Assembly (NCBI GenBank): GCA_027924585.1
Contig: BSBM01000442.1
Span: 4,216,001-4,280,000 of the forward strand
Length of the DNA stretch: 64,000 bases
Reading direction: 5' to 3'
Origin: Larix kaempferi
Taxonomy: Eukaryota; Streptophyta; Pinopsida; Pinales; Pinaceae
Of the stretch, positions 44,320 to 54,899 are shown in pieces (the stretch's first letter is position 1; each line of letters starts with the position of its first letter). Under the pieces are notes generated by a model, which searched no databases, had not been told where the DNA came from, and saw only the letters and a list, made by a program, of their open reading frames with translations. A program made the translations under genes and the position numbers.

Positions 44320-45745
44320 TATCTATTGTTGTGGGTAGAGGAGGGGACTCCTCCTGCTGAGTCCCCCATTTTATTTCCTGCTAGTCTGGCTCTAGTATTC
44401 CTGCTGAATTCCATGTCTATTGTTGCTTGGGCTCCTTGTGTTTTCTCGCGCTCAACTTCTTCTTCCCTTAGATCTTTGCTCGATTTTCGTCTGAGTTTTA
44501 TGGATGATTCGTCTAGTAAATCTTCCGATGATGTAGGGGAGACCAATGGTTTTTTTTTTTTTTAATTTCAGCATAGGAGGGGGATAATATAACTTTGTTC
44601 AAATTAGATCTTTTGGGGCTTGGTGTGCTCTTGGGCTGGAGTTCTTTCGGATCTTCATGGATTTGAGGAGTTTCCTAAGTTTCTTGTTGTTCATGGATTT
44701 ATCCTTCTTCAGAAGCTTTGGGGACTTCATGAATTTCAGGAGTTTCTAATGCCTTGAATATGTTTTCATTGTTAGGATCCTTTTGATGTTGGTAGTCAAA
44801 TTTCCTTGAGTTTTGACCTTTTGGTAAGGTTTTTGGTCCCGATTTGGGAATGGGATTTTTTTGTATTGCTGTCCATTGCACTTTTTTCCCTCCTATCTCT
44901 GGATCTGCAGGCTTCTTCTTGCAAGATCGAGCAAAGTGCCCATATTCATGACAATACCTACATTTAAAAGGGTTTTGGTCATAATCCAATTCCTGAATGT
45001 GGGACCAACTGCTATAGTAAGCTTTATGGATTCTGGGAGTCCACGTTCCAGATCTACTTCGACGCATATTCTTGCACATGCATATTGATCTTTTCGATCT
45101 TCCTTGTTAATGTATTTCCCAAGGGTATTTCAAATAGCTTCGAACGATTCAGGATTCCAACAATGAAGAGGTAGGTGTGGAAGTCTTACCCAAACTAGGA
45201 CTGTGGATGGGATATATTGGGATGAATCAAAATTGGGATTCCATTTGTTCATGTAAATCCCTTGCGGCCCCATGAAGTATGGGCCATTCCTGAAGATTAA
45301 TTCACGATTTTGTTTGCTTTCGAAGATGAATGCAAAGAATCCCTTTCATAGGAAGTAGGATCTTACTTCATCCGATATCAATGGTCTCCAATTTTTTTGA
45401 ACCCATAGCTCGGTGGTATTTGGGGATGGCCACAGGCTTGTGAAATGGCCTATCAAACCACACTCTGATAGGTTGAGAGCTATTTTGTAGGGCTACTCGA
45501 TTGGAAATGCTACTGTGGGGATCTCGATGATCTTTTTCATGAACTTATGTTGTGCGACCGATAAAGGATTTTTCCCTCAAGTTGCAATCAACTTCAGAAA
45601 GTTGGAAAGTTCAGAAGGGGGAGAGGGGGCAGAGTCTCCTCCTAAGGCCATTGGGATTGGATTGAAGGACAAGCCCTGGCCATATGATGGGGATTCTATA
45701 ATATTCCTAGTCCAAAGCGATCGAAAGTCCTAGAGGTACCTCCTT
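44319..45745 (-). pseudogene. ORF1 of second LINE, CCHC-knuckle protein
   Basis: The N-terminal DUF4283-like region is read piecewise between 45740 and 45100 (SYFL..GFFAFIFESKQNRELIFRNGPY, WVRLPHLPLHCWN), with stops near 45490, 45350 and 45130. The knuckle region (45079-44699) reads WSHIQELDYDQNPFKCRYCHEYGHFARSCKKK, a CX2CX4HX4C zinc knuckle typical of plant LINE ORF1. The C-terminal charged part (44546-44319) ends in a TAA whose last A is the first base of the ORF2 ATG (TAATG). ORF1 would bind LINE RNA. Confidence 0.82.
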
Positions 45746-45760
45746 GCATATGCAGAACGC

Positions 45761-46488
45761 ACATATCAGACCCAAGCAGTTAGATCAGTGAAAGTCACGC
45801 TCGACTTCTTCTAGATTCCTCGAAGCCCGATCTCAGGTTGCGGGCACCTCCTCTATGAGCTCAGGCCCGATCTAGGATTCCTCTCCTCCTCTCATCTTGC
45901 TCAGGCTCCATCTTCAATCACCTCTTTCTTAGTATCTCTTCTCTTGCATCTGCGATGGGTGGACATTGTTATGTGATGCAAAGTGAGGCATTTTCCTCAA
46001 GTTGGTCAAATAAAAATGAGACACATGTTAAGTTCTAAATCTATAATCTATTTAAAGAGATAAATGCATAATGGGAATTCAATAATGTCCATCTGGAAAA
46101 GCATAAAGACACTAAGGAAATAGATACCTTTAAAACTTTTCAAATAAGTTGAAAAGAGACAAAAAAAGGAGCAGTAGTCTGAAAGAACTTCACTCCAGTG
46201 CAAAAAATCTTTCATGGCTATACAACTATAATAGAGCCCTTTAAATATTTTTTAAGTAAGTGTGTAGGAGACAAAAAAAGAAGCACCAGTATGAAGGAGA
46301 TTTGATGCAATGCAAAAAAGGACATCTTGCAAGATTTTTCCAAAGTGTAAACTACTAGGGGAATCTGCAATATATGTAGGCTTTTCATTTCCCTATAGGA
46401 TTTTGATATACAAAATTGGAAAAATTGAAAACAATTTCAATCAGTCCAGATTTTTTATTTAAAAAATGACATTATAAATTGTTAGTAT
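45761..46488. other. unassigned stretch with a degenerate 110-bp duplication
   Basis: No genes. 46128-46225 and 46238-46330 share a pattern (CTTTAAA.., GACAAAAAAAG.AGCA..AGT.TGAA, then a .TGCAAAAAA block). The part up to about 45950 may be the LINE 5' untranslated region. Confidence 0.4.
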
Positions 46489-46723
46489 TGTTAGGTTTCC
46501 CACTTGGAAAATAAGGAATAAAATCAAGAAGGCAGAAAGAGATAGGTGTGAAAGTGCACTATAGTTCTCATTAACTAAATGTACATAAAAATACAATGAG
46601 AAAGGTCCCTTGGGTTTCGTATTCCCAAGTGGATTCTTGGACTCTCAGGTGACTCTTGGTCTCCCTTTCACATTGATATTCCTCATACTGAGGATTAGAC
46701 TCCAACAAATCCCCCCTTAATCC
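46489..46723 (-). mobile_element. copia-type 3' LTR (219 bp) with polypurine tract
   Basis: On the minus strand GGATTAAGGGGGGATT (46723-46708) precedes a unit starting TGTTGGAGTC and ending ACCTAACA (46707-46489), with TG..CA ends. The AAGGGGG(A)-TT-TGTTGG arrangement is characteristic of plant copia elements. A few further bases of copia interior may extend to about 46854, where element D seems to start. Candidate target flank is AGTAT (46484-46488). No copia protein domain is left. Confidence 0.7.
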
Positions 46724-46854
46724 AAAGGGTGTATATGAGTCCAAGAAGAAGAAGAGAGCTGAATAAGTGGAAGTGGAAGTCTACAACCAACTGAACATTT
46801 CCCTCTAGAACATACTTACTAAGAAGGTTAGCTAGAAGTGCTGGCTTACATAAC

Positions 46855-48414
46855 TGTCTTGAGGTTTTCTATAAAGACCCAGGTTCTTCACGGTTCAAGG
46901 AACCAACAAAACCCCTTTTCATCGGCCCTTTCGGCAATAATCTACGAGCAGACTGAGGTCTCACCCGAGGCAAAGTTATGGGGGGGCTGTGGAATTTGGT
47001 TTCCACAACAACGTGATGAGTGCTTAAATAGATATGATGAACAACACGCTACAGAGCTTGCACTGTGGACTGGGGACTGCGCGGAGCTTAACCCCTTCGC
47101 GATCAATACTTCTACAAGCTGAAAGGCTGGCACAACTTGCACATCCAAGGACTACGCAGTTCGGTGGGAGTTCAATAACATGATAGCGCAATTGGAAACT
47201 GTGCTTCCTCTCTAGACTCAACTGGATTCAACAAGCTATACTTAGTGTTTTACCCATTTATCAATTGTCTTAAGTTACTTATTTTATGGATTACGCAATA
47301 TGTCATAAAACAAAATACCGTGCACTTCCGGTGCTGTGCTTCACGAGAGTTGTATTGTGCGAACTACACTGACTTAAGCATCTATCCAACTGACTTACAC
47401 ATTCATTCAGGTTTAGAAATACTTATGCATCTAGCATTCATCCACATACGTGAAAGTTAACATATTATTCCCATCTCATTCCTTATGGCGAATACATATA
47501 AAAGTAACACACATAAACTGATAAGCAAGATCATAAGCATTCATTGTAAGCAAATAACAAATGCAAACATGTAAACAATCACACAACACAGAGTTTAACA
47601 TGGTTCACCCCCAGGATGGGAGCTACGTCCACAGGAACTGTTGTTGTATTAGTCTTTTAGGAAGGGTACAACAGTTCGAGTCTACGCACTCGGCTGCAGA
47701 CTCTCTTCTCTCTCAATAGGTCTTTGCGCACACAACTTGCGAAGCCTTTACAATGGCAAACTCAAAAATAGGTCTTGCTCAAGATTATACAATGAGGTTC
47801 AAAACCAATCTTAACAATGAAGATTCAACGATTAACCCTTCCCTTACAAAATGGTGCCTTTTTATAGATCATGCCCGTAGGTCATGTCTTTACAATACAC
47901 AGGAAAAAACCCTAAGGTTTCCAAAACTGTTGCGGTTTTCCCCTAACCAGATTGTTGGGCACTGATAGAGACTCTTCCGTCATGGCCATCCACTGCACCT
48001 GGTCACATAGCTTTCATCCTGCCTCATCGACTGCATGCCGACTGTCTCTTTCACCTGATCGTTCCTTCTCTAACGACCTTATGCGCCCGGTTCACGTTGT
48101 GCTTCCTCTACGCGTGTGACCGGTCACTTTCCTTCCTCCTTACTCCTTACCTGCCTACTTGGTAATCATGGAGTATCTTATCCAAAAATAGGTTGCTTTC
48201 ATCTAGTCGACCTTACCTTCATTCTTTACCCAAAACAGGTGCCCTGCTAGCACATCGCGGCGCTACTACTTCGCGTAACCGGTCCTCAGCTGCGTGGTTC
48301 ACATCCTACTGATACTGCGCTGCGCTCACCTCGCAACTCCTCAAAACTGACTTGCACCAAAAATTATTCAACTGAACTGCGTTTAAATTTCATTTCCAAA
48401 ACTTGACTTACACA
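46855..48414 (-). repeat. 3' LTR of element D (approximate)
   Basis: The start TGTGTAAGTC (minus strand) follows an AAGTGGGGCATTTT polypurine-like tract at 48415-48428. The end is placed at 46855 because TGTCTTG there gives a matching ACA terminus; the true end could differ. The interior has a minus-strand TATA box and a downstream leader-like part (GTTCCTGTGGACGTAGC) usual for R/U5. There is no partner LTR in the window. Confidence 0.5.
47859..47867 (-). promoter_or_regulatory. TATA box in LTR of element D
   Basis: The minus strand reads CTATAAAAAGG inside the LTR, followed by GC-balanced sequence. It is the likely core promoter of this family. Confidence 0.55.
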
Positions 48415-48599
48415 AAAATGCCCCACTTGGGGCAAGCCCAATAGGCCCCTAACACTTACATGTGGCTCATCCGTGAGCCACTTTCAACTTGCTCTTCTTC
48501 CTGTGGAGCTAACTTCGCAGTGAACTCTTAGTATGTTGTAGTCAACTTTGGAACCTCTTCCTTGGTGTCCTGCTCAATTTGCTTGATGGTCTCCAACAC

Positions 48600-51371
48600 A
48601 TCAGATGTTATTTCATCGTCGGCTTATTGTTGCACAGAATCTTGTCCTTTGCGGAGCTCCCTCGAATTTTCTTCAATTTTTTGTGTGAGTTCGTGGGCTT
48701 CCTCTTGCAAGGGCTGTGACTTATCTTCGACTTTAATCTCCCTGTCTCGCAGTACTTGCAGTTCTTTCTTCAATTCCCTAACTTCTAGATATCTGCAGAT
48801 TTGGTCCCTTGGTGGTAAGGCGTTGACCTCTGCGTCCAACAGTTCTAATGCTGCTTGCCTATCCTTCAAAGTACTTTGGATTTCTAGCAACTTTGGATCC
48901 TCTTCCAGGGTAGTAAATGTTTTTGGTGCCTTATCTAACAGAGTTTGGCACTTAGCCACTTCACGGGCTATACTTTTTGCTGCAGCTTTCACTTCCTTTG
49001 CTCGAAGCTATTGCTGATCAGGTGGTGTCTTCGGCTGATTCTGCGCTTCCAAGGCATCAATCTTTGCTTTGTAACTAACTTCCATATCCTTCATTTCAGC
49101 CTTAAGATCGTTGACCACCTTGCCAATCTTAATGACAGTATTCGCAGGCTCTGGCTGCTCATCGCATTCCAATATCTCCGCGTCTACCGAAGAGACCGTA
49201 TTCTCTAATCTCATTTTGCGGTCATGCTCATCTTGAAGTTGCATGGAACTCTTCAAGCTTGAATCCTACAACTGCTTATAGTTTGCAACTAACTCATGCT
49301 GCTGGTTCTGAGCAACTACATCTCTCTCATGGATCTCCTCCACAACCTGTAGGTGCAGATTATGTAGACCCTCCATTGGCAGCATTGAAATGTCAACGTC
49401 CACATGCTGGATGTCCTGCTCGCCTGAAGTTAACTATTTGCCCGGTGGTAATCTTACACTTAGTGGATCAAGTTTGACTATGCACGGATTCGATGGCAAG
49501 GTCAGGGCTAGAGGCGTTGTCTTCAGCTGTGAAGTCCCCCCTGAATTCCCTTCTGAATCTGAGTCTCGCGGTAAGGGAAAACTACGCTGAACTTGCTCGA
49601 ACTTTTCCGTTATGACTTGCAGTGTAGTTAGATTCTTTTGTAACGTTGCCTGGATCACCTCATCCTTTTTACCTTTGGTGGTCATCAGTTCTTCCATCTG
49701 CGCTATGAACATGGATGTGATCATCTCGTAATCGTCATCATGGAGTTTTGCTTTTGATGGGCCCTTAAGTACTTTCTACTTCTTCTTTGGTACCTTTTGC
49801 TCTACAAGACTCTCGGCTTCCTTTCTTTTTCCCGTCCACAACTCTTCAACAATAGGTGTAGGAATGGGATTGCTCTCTGCGGAACCACTCTCGATTTCAA
49901 CAATCCCTTCGACTTTGAATTCCAGGATCCATTCCTTCATAATGGTGTCGATGTCTTCTTTGGTCATGTGGTAGTTCCCTTGGAACCATTCCAGATTCTT
50001 CTTCTGTGCTTTTGCTGAAATGTAGATAGAATGCATATTAGCAGAAAAATTTACAGTGCAAATATATTTAGCTTTTACCTCTTTTAATATCCATGGCTTG
50101 ACAATGATGACTTCATGTAGCTGCTGATAGTAAGTGTAGAAGACTTCAGCTGACTCGTAGTGTCTTTCTGATATAAAATTTGCCCAAAGGTTGACATAGG
50201 GAGCTCCTCTGCAATCGTTGTTGTCTGTGACCAACCCAACATAATGCTTTGGGTCCTTCCACCCTACAAATGCAATCAACACTATCAACTAGGTATAGTG
50301 GAAATTGCTACCATGTGTTTGTGTATCGCTCACTTCTTCCAAATATTCATTTAACAGGTACTAACACTAGTTAAATCTTCCATCCATCGCGGTCTTTGCC
50401 CCAAGGAGCACTGTGCCAATGGGTACTTCAGCAGGTCTTGCTTTTCATAGAATCTTTCCTGCTAACAGTTGTGTTATGAACCGCGTAGCTTCGTCATCTA
50501 TTTCGCCTATGACAAAGCCTCTTTTCCCTTTCACGACGGTATGTAATTTTTTCATCTTCGCGACGACCTCTTTTTCCTAGTTCTTGCCTTGAAAAAACTA
50601 CTTAGAGTCCTTGCCTCTCTTGCTTAGCCCTGTGATGCGATGGATTAGGTCGATATTCAGATCAACGTTGTGATCCAACCATAGGTATCCTTGGTGGGTG
50701 CATGGCATCAGAGTGCGCACCACCATGCACGGCATCAGAGTGCGCACCACCACATTCAGCTTTGGGGTTCGGTCGAAATGAGGGAGCCTCAACAGATTGA
50801 GCAATCTTGATTTGACTATTCCGGATAACCAGTTCTGCACGACCAACACATAATTTCCTTTTACATCCTTCCTCCAGCATATGTAATGATATGGATGGAA
50901 CTTCGGGAACTTTGGCTCAGCTGGGTCTTTCTGCATCTGAAGCAGGTCGAAGTCCTCAAATTTACATTCTGCAATCTTTCCCAAAAGATTCCCTTCTATC
51001 TTCACATGCTTCGAGATAGGTGAGAGAGGAATCTCATACTTTGTGTTCTTTAACAACTTAATAGCCAGTGCATCCTCTGTACGCGGCGAGATATACTGAG
51101 GGGTTAGCTTAAGTGGTATTTCCTAGTCACCCAATAGGAGTTCTGGTTCTGTAGAACTCATCATCTTTGGTTTTGATTTCTCCTCTGCTGGTCCTTTGCC
51201 TTTATCTTGAATAATTGTAGAATGTATTGGGGAACAAAGTGATCCTTGACCTTGCTCGATGACGACTTTCTTGGCAGGGGTTCTCATCAACGCTTCAATC
51301 CCACCATAGTGAAACACATTCACAGTTTCCTTGACCCTGAATTCTTCCTCAATGGATGAAATTTCGGACAT
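48600..51371 (-). pseudogene. accessory ORF of element D
   Basis: Starts at 51371 (MSEISSIEEEFRVKETVNVF). Successive frames 51371-51123, 51056-50598, 50288-49776, 49724-49434, 49256-49008 and 48992-48624 are colinear and separated by single stops or shifts. The first half has HQGYLWLDHNVDLNIDLIHRITGL and LIVLIAFVGWKDPKHYV, wording of the plant-mobile-domain-like accessory ORFs of seed-plant gypsy elements. The second half (from about 49720) is Glu/Lys/Gln-rich and predicted coiled coil (LDAEVNALPP, VRELKKELQVLRDREIKVEDK). It lies downstream of the integrase. Role unknown. Confidence 0.6.
50694..50753. repeat. 27-bp tandem duplication inside the accessory ORF
   Basis: GGCATCAGAGTGCGCACCAC followed by CATGCAC/CACATTC occurs twice in tandem, so the protein repeats VVRTLMPC. 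The unit is nine codons and keeps the frame. Confidence 0.9.
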
Positions 51372-51403
51372 CCACTAGGTGATTGCTCAACAAATTGATA
51401 GGT

Positions 51404-53566
51404 TGTCATGTTCCCAAATTTTTCTATGGTCCATGGGGATGATTTTAGCCTAAGTCACCTAGGCATTAATTAAATAGTTAATGTATGGATGAAGGAAGAT
51501 TCCTGAGGGTGAATTTGAGGAATTAAATGGATAAGGAGGGGCTCCCATGAAGTTATTAACTCCCAATTCAAGTGCTAAGGCGATTTATTAATTAATTGAG
51601 AAATTAATTAATTGGGGAAGTTTTGAGGCAATTACACCATAGTAGTTAATTAATTACTAGATAATTAATTAGTTGCTTAGATAAATTATTTCTGAGTTGT
51701 ATTATTGTCATTTAAATGTTTATTACTAATAAATGTGCCAAGTGGTTGATGACTTGGATAGGAAATTCGAATTGGTCAAGTAGGCCAAACTTGCTGAAGT
51801 GATAAATCTCAGAGAAGCTAAGGAATCTAGTGGAGACAAGTTGGCAAGATGAACCTAGAAAGGAAATTGACAAAAGCTGGAAAAATAAGACAAAAGTAGG
51901 AAAGAGGAAAGTAAAGAAAGTGGAAAGATTCAGAAAATATTTCAGAAAGAAAATTGCAACAACTAGAAAAGCTACCTAAAGCGCACTTGCCCAAATTCAG
52001 TGAAGGAGGTGTAGGAAAGAAAGTTTTGAAAGCTCAGAAGTTGTTATTCTCCTCAAGAAACATGCCCTCATGGCTTTGGAGTAGAATGGGAAAGTGGGTA
52101 AACTACTCTCACAGGTCACCAAGCCAAGAACTTGCTCAACTGGTCATCATGAAGTTTATAAAAGAATCCAACCAACTCCATTTGATAACTTTTGTCATTT
52201 GCAATTTTGGTTTGATATCTATGAGCCTCTCTAGTTGAGTGATGTGCCTCAACAAGTTTGTTTGGGAGATGTGCCCCAAGGCCCCATGAGTTTCCAGTGA
52301 GTGTTATGCAGGTCCAGAACATGATGCTACATCTAATAACATTCAGATCAGTTCAGCATTGAAGTCACACAGTCAGTTTGAAGAGAAGATCTCTCTTATA
52401 GTGAAATCCTAGCTAGTTTTGGTGAAGCTTCTCTAGTGGAAGATGAATGCTCCAGTGGAAGTGCCCAAGGATATATGGAGGGTTGGTACATCCATATGTT
52501 CAACCAATAGTGATGTCCAACAGCAGAAATCATTCTCAAAACTGATCCATTCTCTTCTTCTCATTGCTTCTTACAATCTCAGCTAAATTTGGTGGTGTTT
52601 TCCCCATAAGGAAGAGAAGATTTGTGGTTAGCTCTCCATACTTTTCTAGAGACTCAGTGTGCAACCATACACTCTATTTTAGACCTATTGAAGATCATAA
52701 TACACCTTCAGAATAGATATTGGTTCATTACTTCTCTTCTTCCAGTCATTCTATGGCCCTATGAGGGGATATCCTAGTCTATAATTCATTGTACTAAGGA
52801 GGAGCTATTAAATGAGTGCAAAATTGGTTCAGTGAGTAAAATTTTTACCTACTGCTGTTAATTACATTATATAAGAGTACTATAATATTTCAGAACAGAT
52901 TTTTACATTTAAATAAGTCAATACTTAACTCAGAATAGAAGACTAGCTCATTGAGCATTGTTTAATGACTACTTTCACTAAAATGACTGTCAAATTTATT
53001 CTAAATGTGAGAACTGATTTATGTGAGTTGTAGGAGGTCATTAATATACCATACAAGCCATATCAGCTCATAATTTAATAATTTGAAAGGATTTACCCAC
53101 TGTTTGTAAAGATTGAAATTTGACTAGCTCTGTCATCTCGTTAGGGTCTAAAACCTCCAAACCACCTCTACCCTTCCCAAAAATTTTTGATTGTTTTCTA
53201 GAGCACACATTGAACCTATTTGACCATAATAAATCAGTTTTGTACCCACCCAGTCTAGTAAGCATATGCTGGTGCGCCTAGGAAGCATTGCAACAGGCTT
53301 TAGCGGTAGCTAATGTCCGAAACATAAATGGCCCCAGTGCTTTTTGATTAGGAATCTCCCTCTGATATTATTATTTGATGCTGCACATTTCCCCATACAA
53401 ATTCCAGAACTGAAAGTTCATCCCACCATCCTCAGATTTAGTCTCCATCCCCCTCATTGACATCTGCTCTGTTTAAAAAGATTATTAAGAAATTTATCCA
53501 GTGAATTTTATTAAAATTTCTCAAGTTGGGTTAATATCTTGGTTAAATATTTCCAAGGATATTACA
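51404..53566 (+). repeat. solo LTR (2163 bp) with exact TAGGT duplication
   Basis: Starts TGTCATGTTCCCAAAT and ends AAGGATATTACA, the same terminal wording as the LTRs of element E (TGTCATGTCCCAAAT..GGGACATTACA), so it is a related family in plus orientation. TAGGT lies directly outside both ends (51399-51403 and 53567-53571). No PBS, gag or pol is present between the ends. A minus-strand frame (53265-53068) with GKGRGGLEVLDP wording vaguely recalls a LINE thumb region but is too short to call. Confidence 0.88.
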
Positions 53567-53571
53567 TAGGT

Positions 53572-53949
53572 TCACTTAGGGATTGCTATAAACAAATCAA
53601 GGTATGGCTCACAAGAAAATTTTAGAGTTACGGTAACGCCCGCGAGTTCAAATACAACAGTATTTATAAGCGCAGCGAGGCTCAGCCGCGCCCCTCAACG
53701 GCTAGAAAATCATTAAATGTTATGACCGTTGGCCAAATCCAGCGAAGATTTTGGTCCTTTACTTCATTTACTCTTTCAGAATGGCTATTTCCGCGTTAAA
53801 TGTTCTAGCGGTCGTCGGCAAAATCATTGTATAACGGCTAGTTTTCCAATCGATATTGCAACGGCTAGTTTTTTGAGTGTTGCGTCGAACTACGCGACAG
53901 ACCATCACTACTCTAGCGCAATTACTTCACCATATCAAGCTTCTTGGTT
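53572..53949. other. spacer of element D between integrase and accessory ORF
   Basis: A GC-balanced stretch with several CGGCTAG repeats (53698, 53836, 53863). No coding features were recognised on the minus strand. Confidence 0.4.
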
Positions 53950-54894
53950 CTAGACTTTATATCTTCTCTGCTTCATTGGATATGCGTAGCTACCTTTTTT
54001 TAGCTTCGAGCTGCGCGGTTCTTTTTTTTTTCGCGGCTTCATTCTACAAAGGGTTCTTTGAAGTAGGCTATTCTGATAGGGTTTTAGCTTACTTCCATTG
54101 ACTAATCTAGGTAGATCATTTCCAGCTAATGTGGCTAACTGAACTGCGCCACTGTTAGTAACATGTACAACAGTATATGGACCAAGCCAATGCATCTAAA
54201 ACTTTCCAGGAAATTTCATAAATTTGCTATTATATAGGAGGACTAGATCATCTATCTGAAAGGACTTATTCTTAATATGGCCATCATGCCATGCTTTTTA
54301 TCTATCTTTTTGGACATGCTAGTGAAAGCTTGCGATGAATCGATCTTCCTCCAACCCAACCAAGTGTAGAAGCCTTTCTTCTATTGCCTCTTGATATTCC
54401 ATAACTGTAAATGAAACTATTCTCAAGATGGGAACAATGTAATCCATAGGCATCACTGCTTCTTGTCCATAGGCCAACCTAAAAAGTGTGTGTCCAGTCA
54501 ATTTCTTACAAGTAGTTATGTATGCCCATAGCACAGCTGGAATGCGTAGATTCCAATCATCCCTATTAACATTGCATACCTTAGTTAGCGCATTCTCCAG
54601 TACCTTATTGAAAGCTTCCACAGTTCCATTTGCTTGTGAATGATATGGCGTACTTCGCTGGTGGTAAATGTGGAACTCTTCTGTCAGTGCCTCAATAGCC
54701 CTGTTCAGAAAATGAGTACCTTTATCACTCATCAAAATATTTCAACATCCAAATCTAGTAAGGATGTTCTCAAAAAATGAACTACGCGACAGTAACTGTG
54801 CTACAATCCTTCACTAGCTTCGCAACTACCCATTTGGTGAGATAATTAGTAGCAGTGACGATGTATCTCGCACCAGTTCTTTTCCCCGTTGCAT
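53950..54894 (-). pseudogene. integrase core and C-terminus of element D
   Basis: Just inside the E junction the sequence translates as TGARYIVTATDYLTKW-like wording (54890-54830), the core around the first Asp. 54735-54319 (138 codons) reads [51 protein letters not shown] (second Asp and Glu) and [27 protein letters not shown]. 54195-53950 carries WLGPYTVVHVTNSGAVQL, the C-terminal SH3-like end. Stops near 54730 and 54310 break it. Confidence 0.87.
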
Positions 54895-54899
54895 TTATG
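54895..54899. repeat. target-site duplication of element E, left copy
   Basis: TTATG here and TTATA at 60761-60765 flank element E (one G/A difference). Removing E and one copy joins the two halves of the integrase of D in the same reading register. Confidence 0.78.

Larger units (their letters stand above)
42543..45760 (-). mobile_element. second LINE (ORF1, endonuclease, RT N-part), 3' part lost
   Basis: On the minus strand: ORF1 with a CCHC knuckle (about 45740-44319), endonuclease (44319-43550), RT N-terminal half (43400-42543). The order is that of plant L1 elements. It is a different family from the LINE at 14226-17083: both have a YFHKQTK segment but little else in common. The 3' half is absent; the sequence passes into chromovirus RT at 42542. 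Confidence 0.85.

Noticed and set aside
14226-45760. The two LINE pieces as one LINE split by the chromovirus array
   Set aside because: Both contain the YFHKQTK region and the RT N-terminal part with different sequences, so they overlap and are separate elements.
48562-49017. Ser-rich plus-strand frame opposite the accessory ORF of D
   Set aside because: Antisense of a Glu/Lys-rich coiled-coil region, which naturally gives Ser/Phe/Leu-rich shadows.
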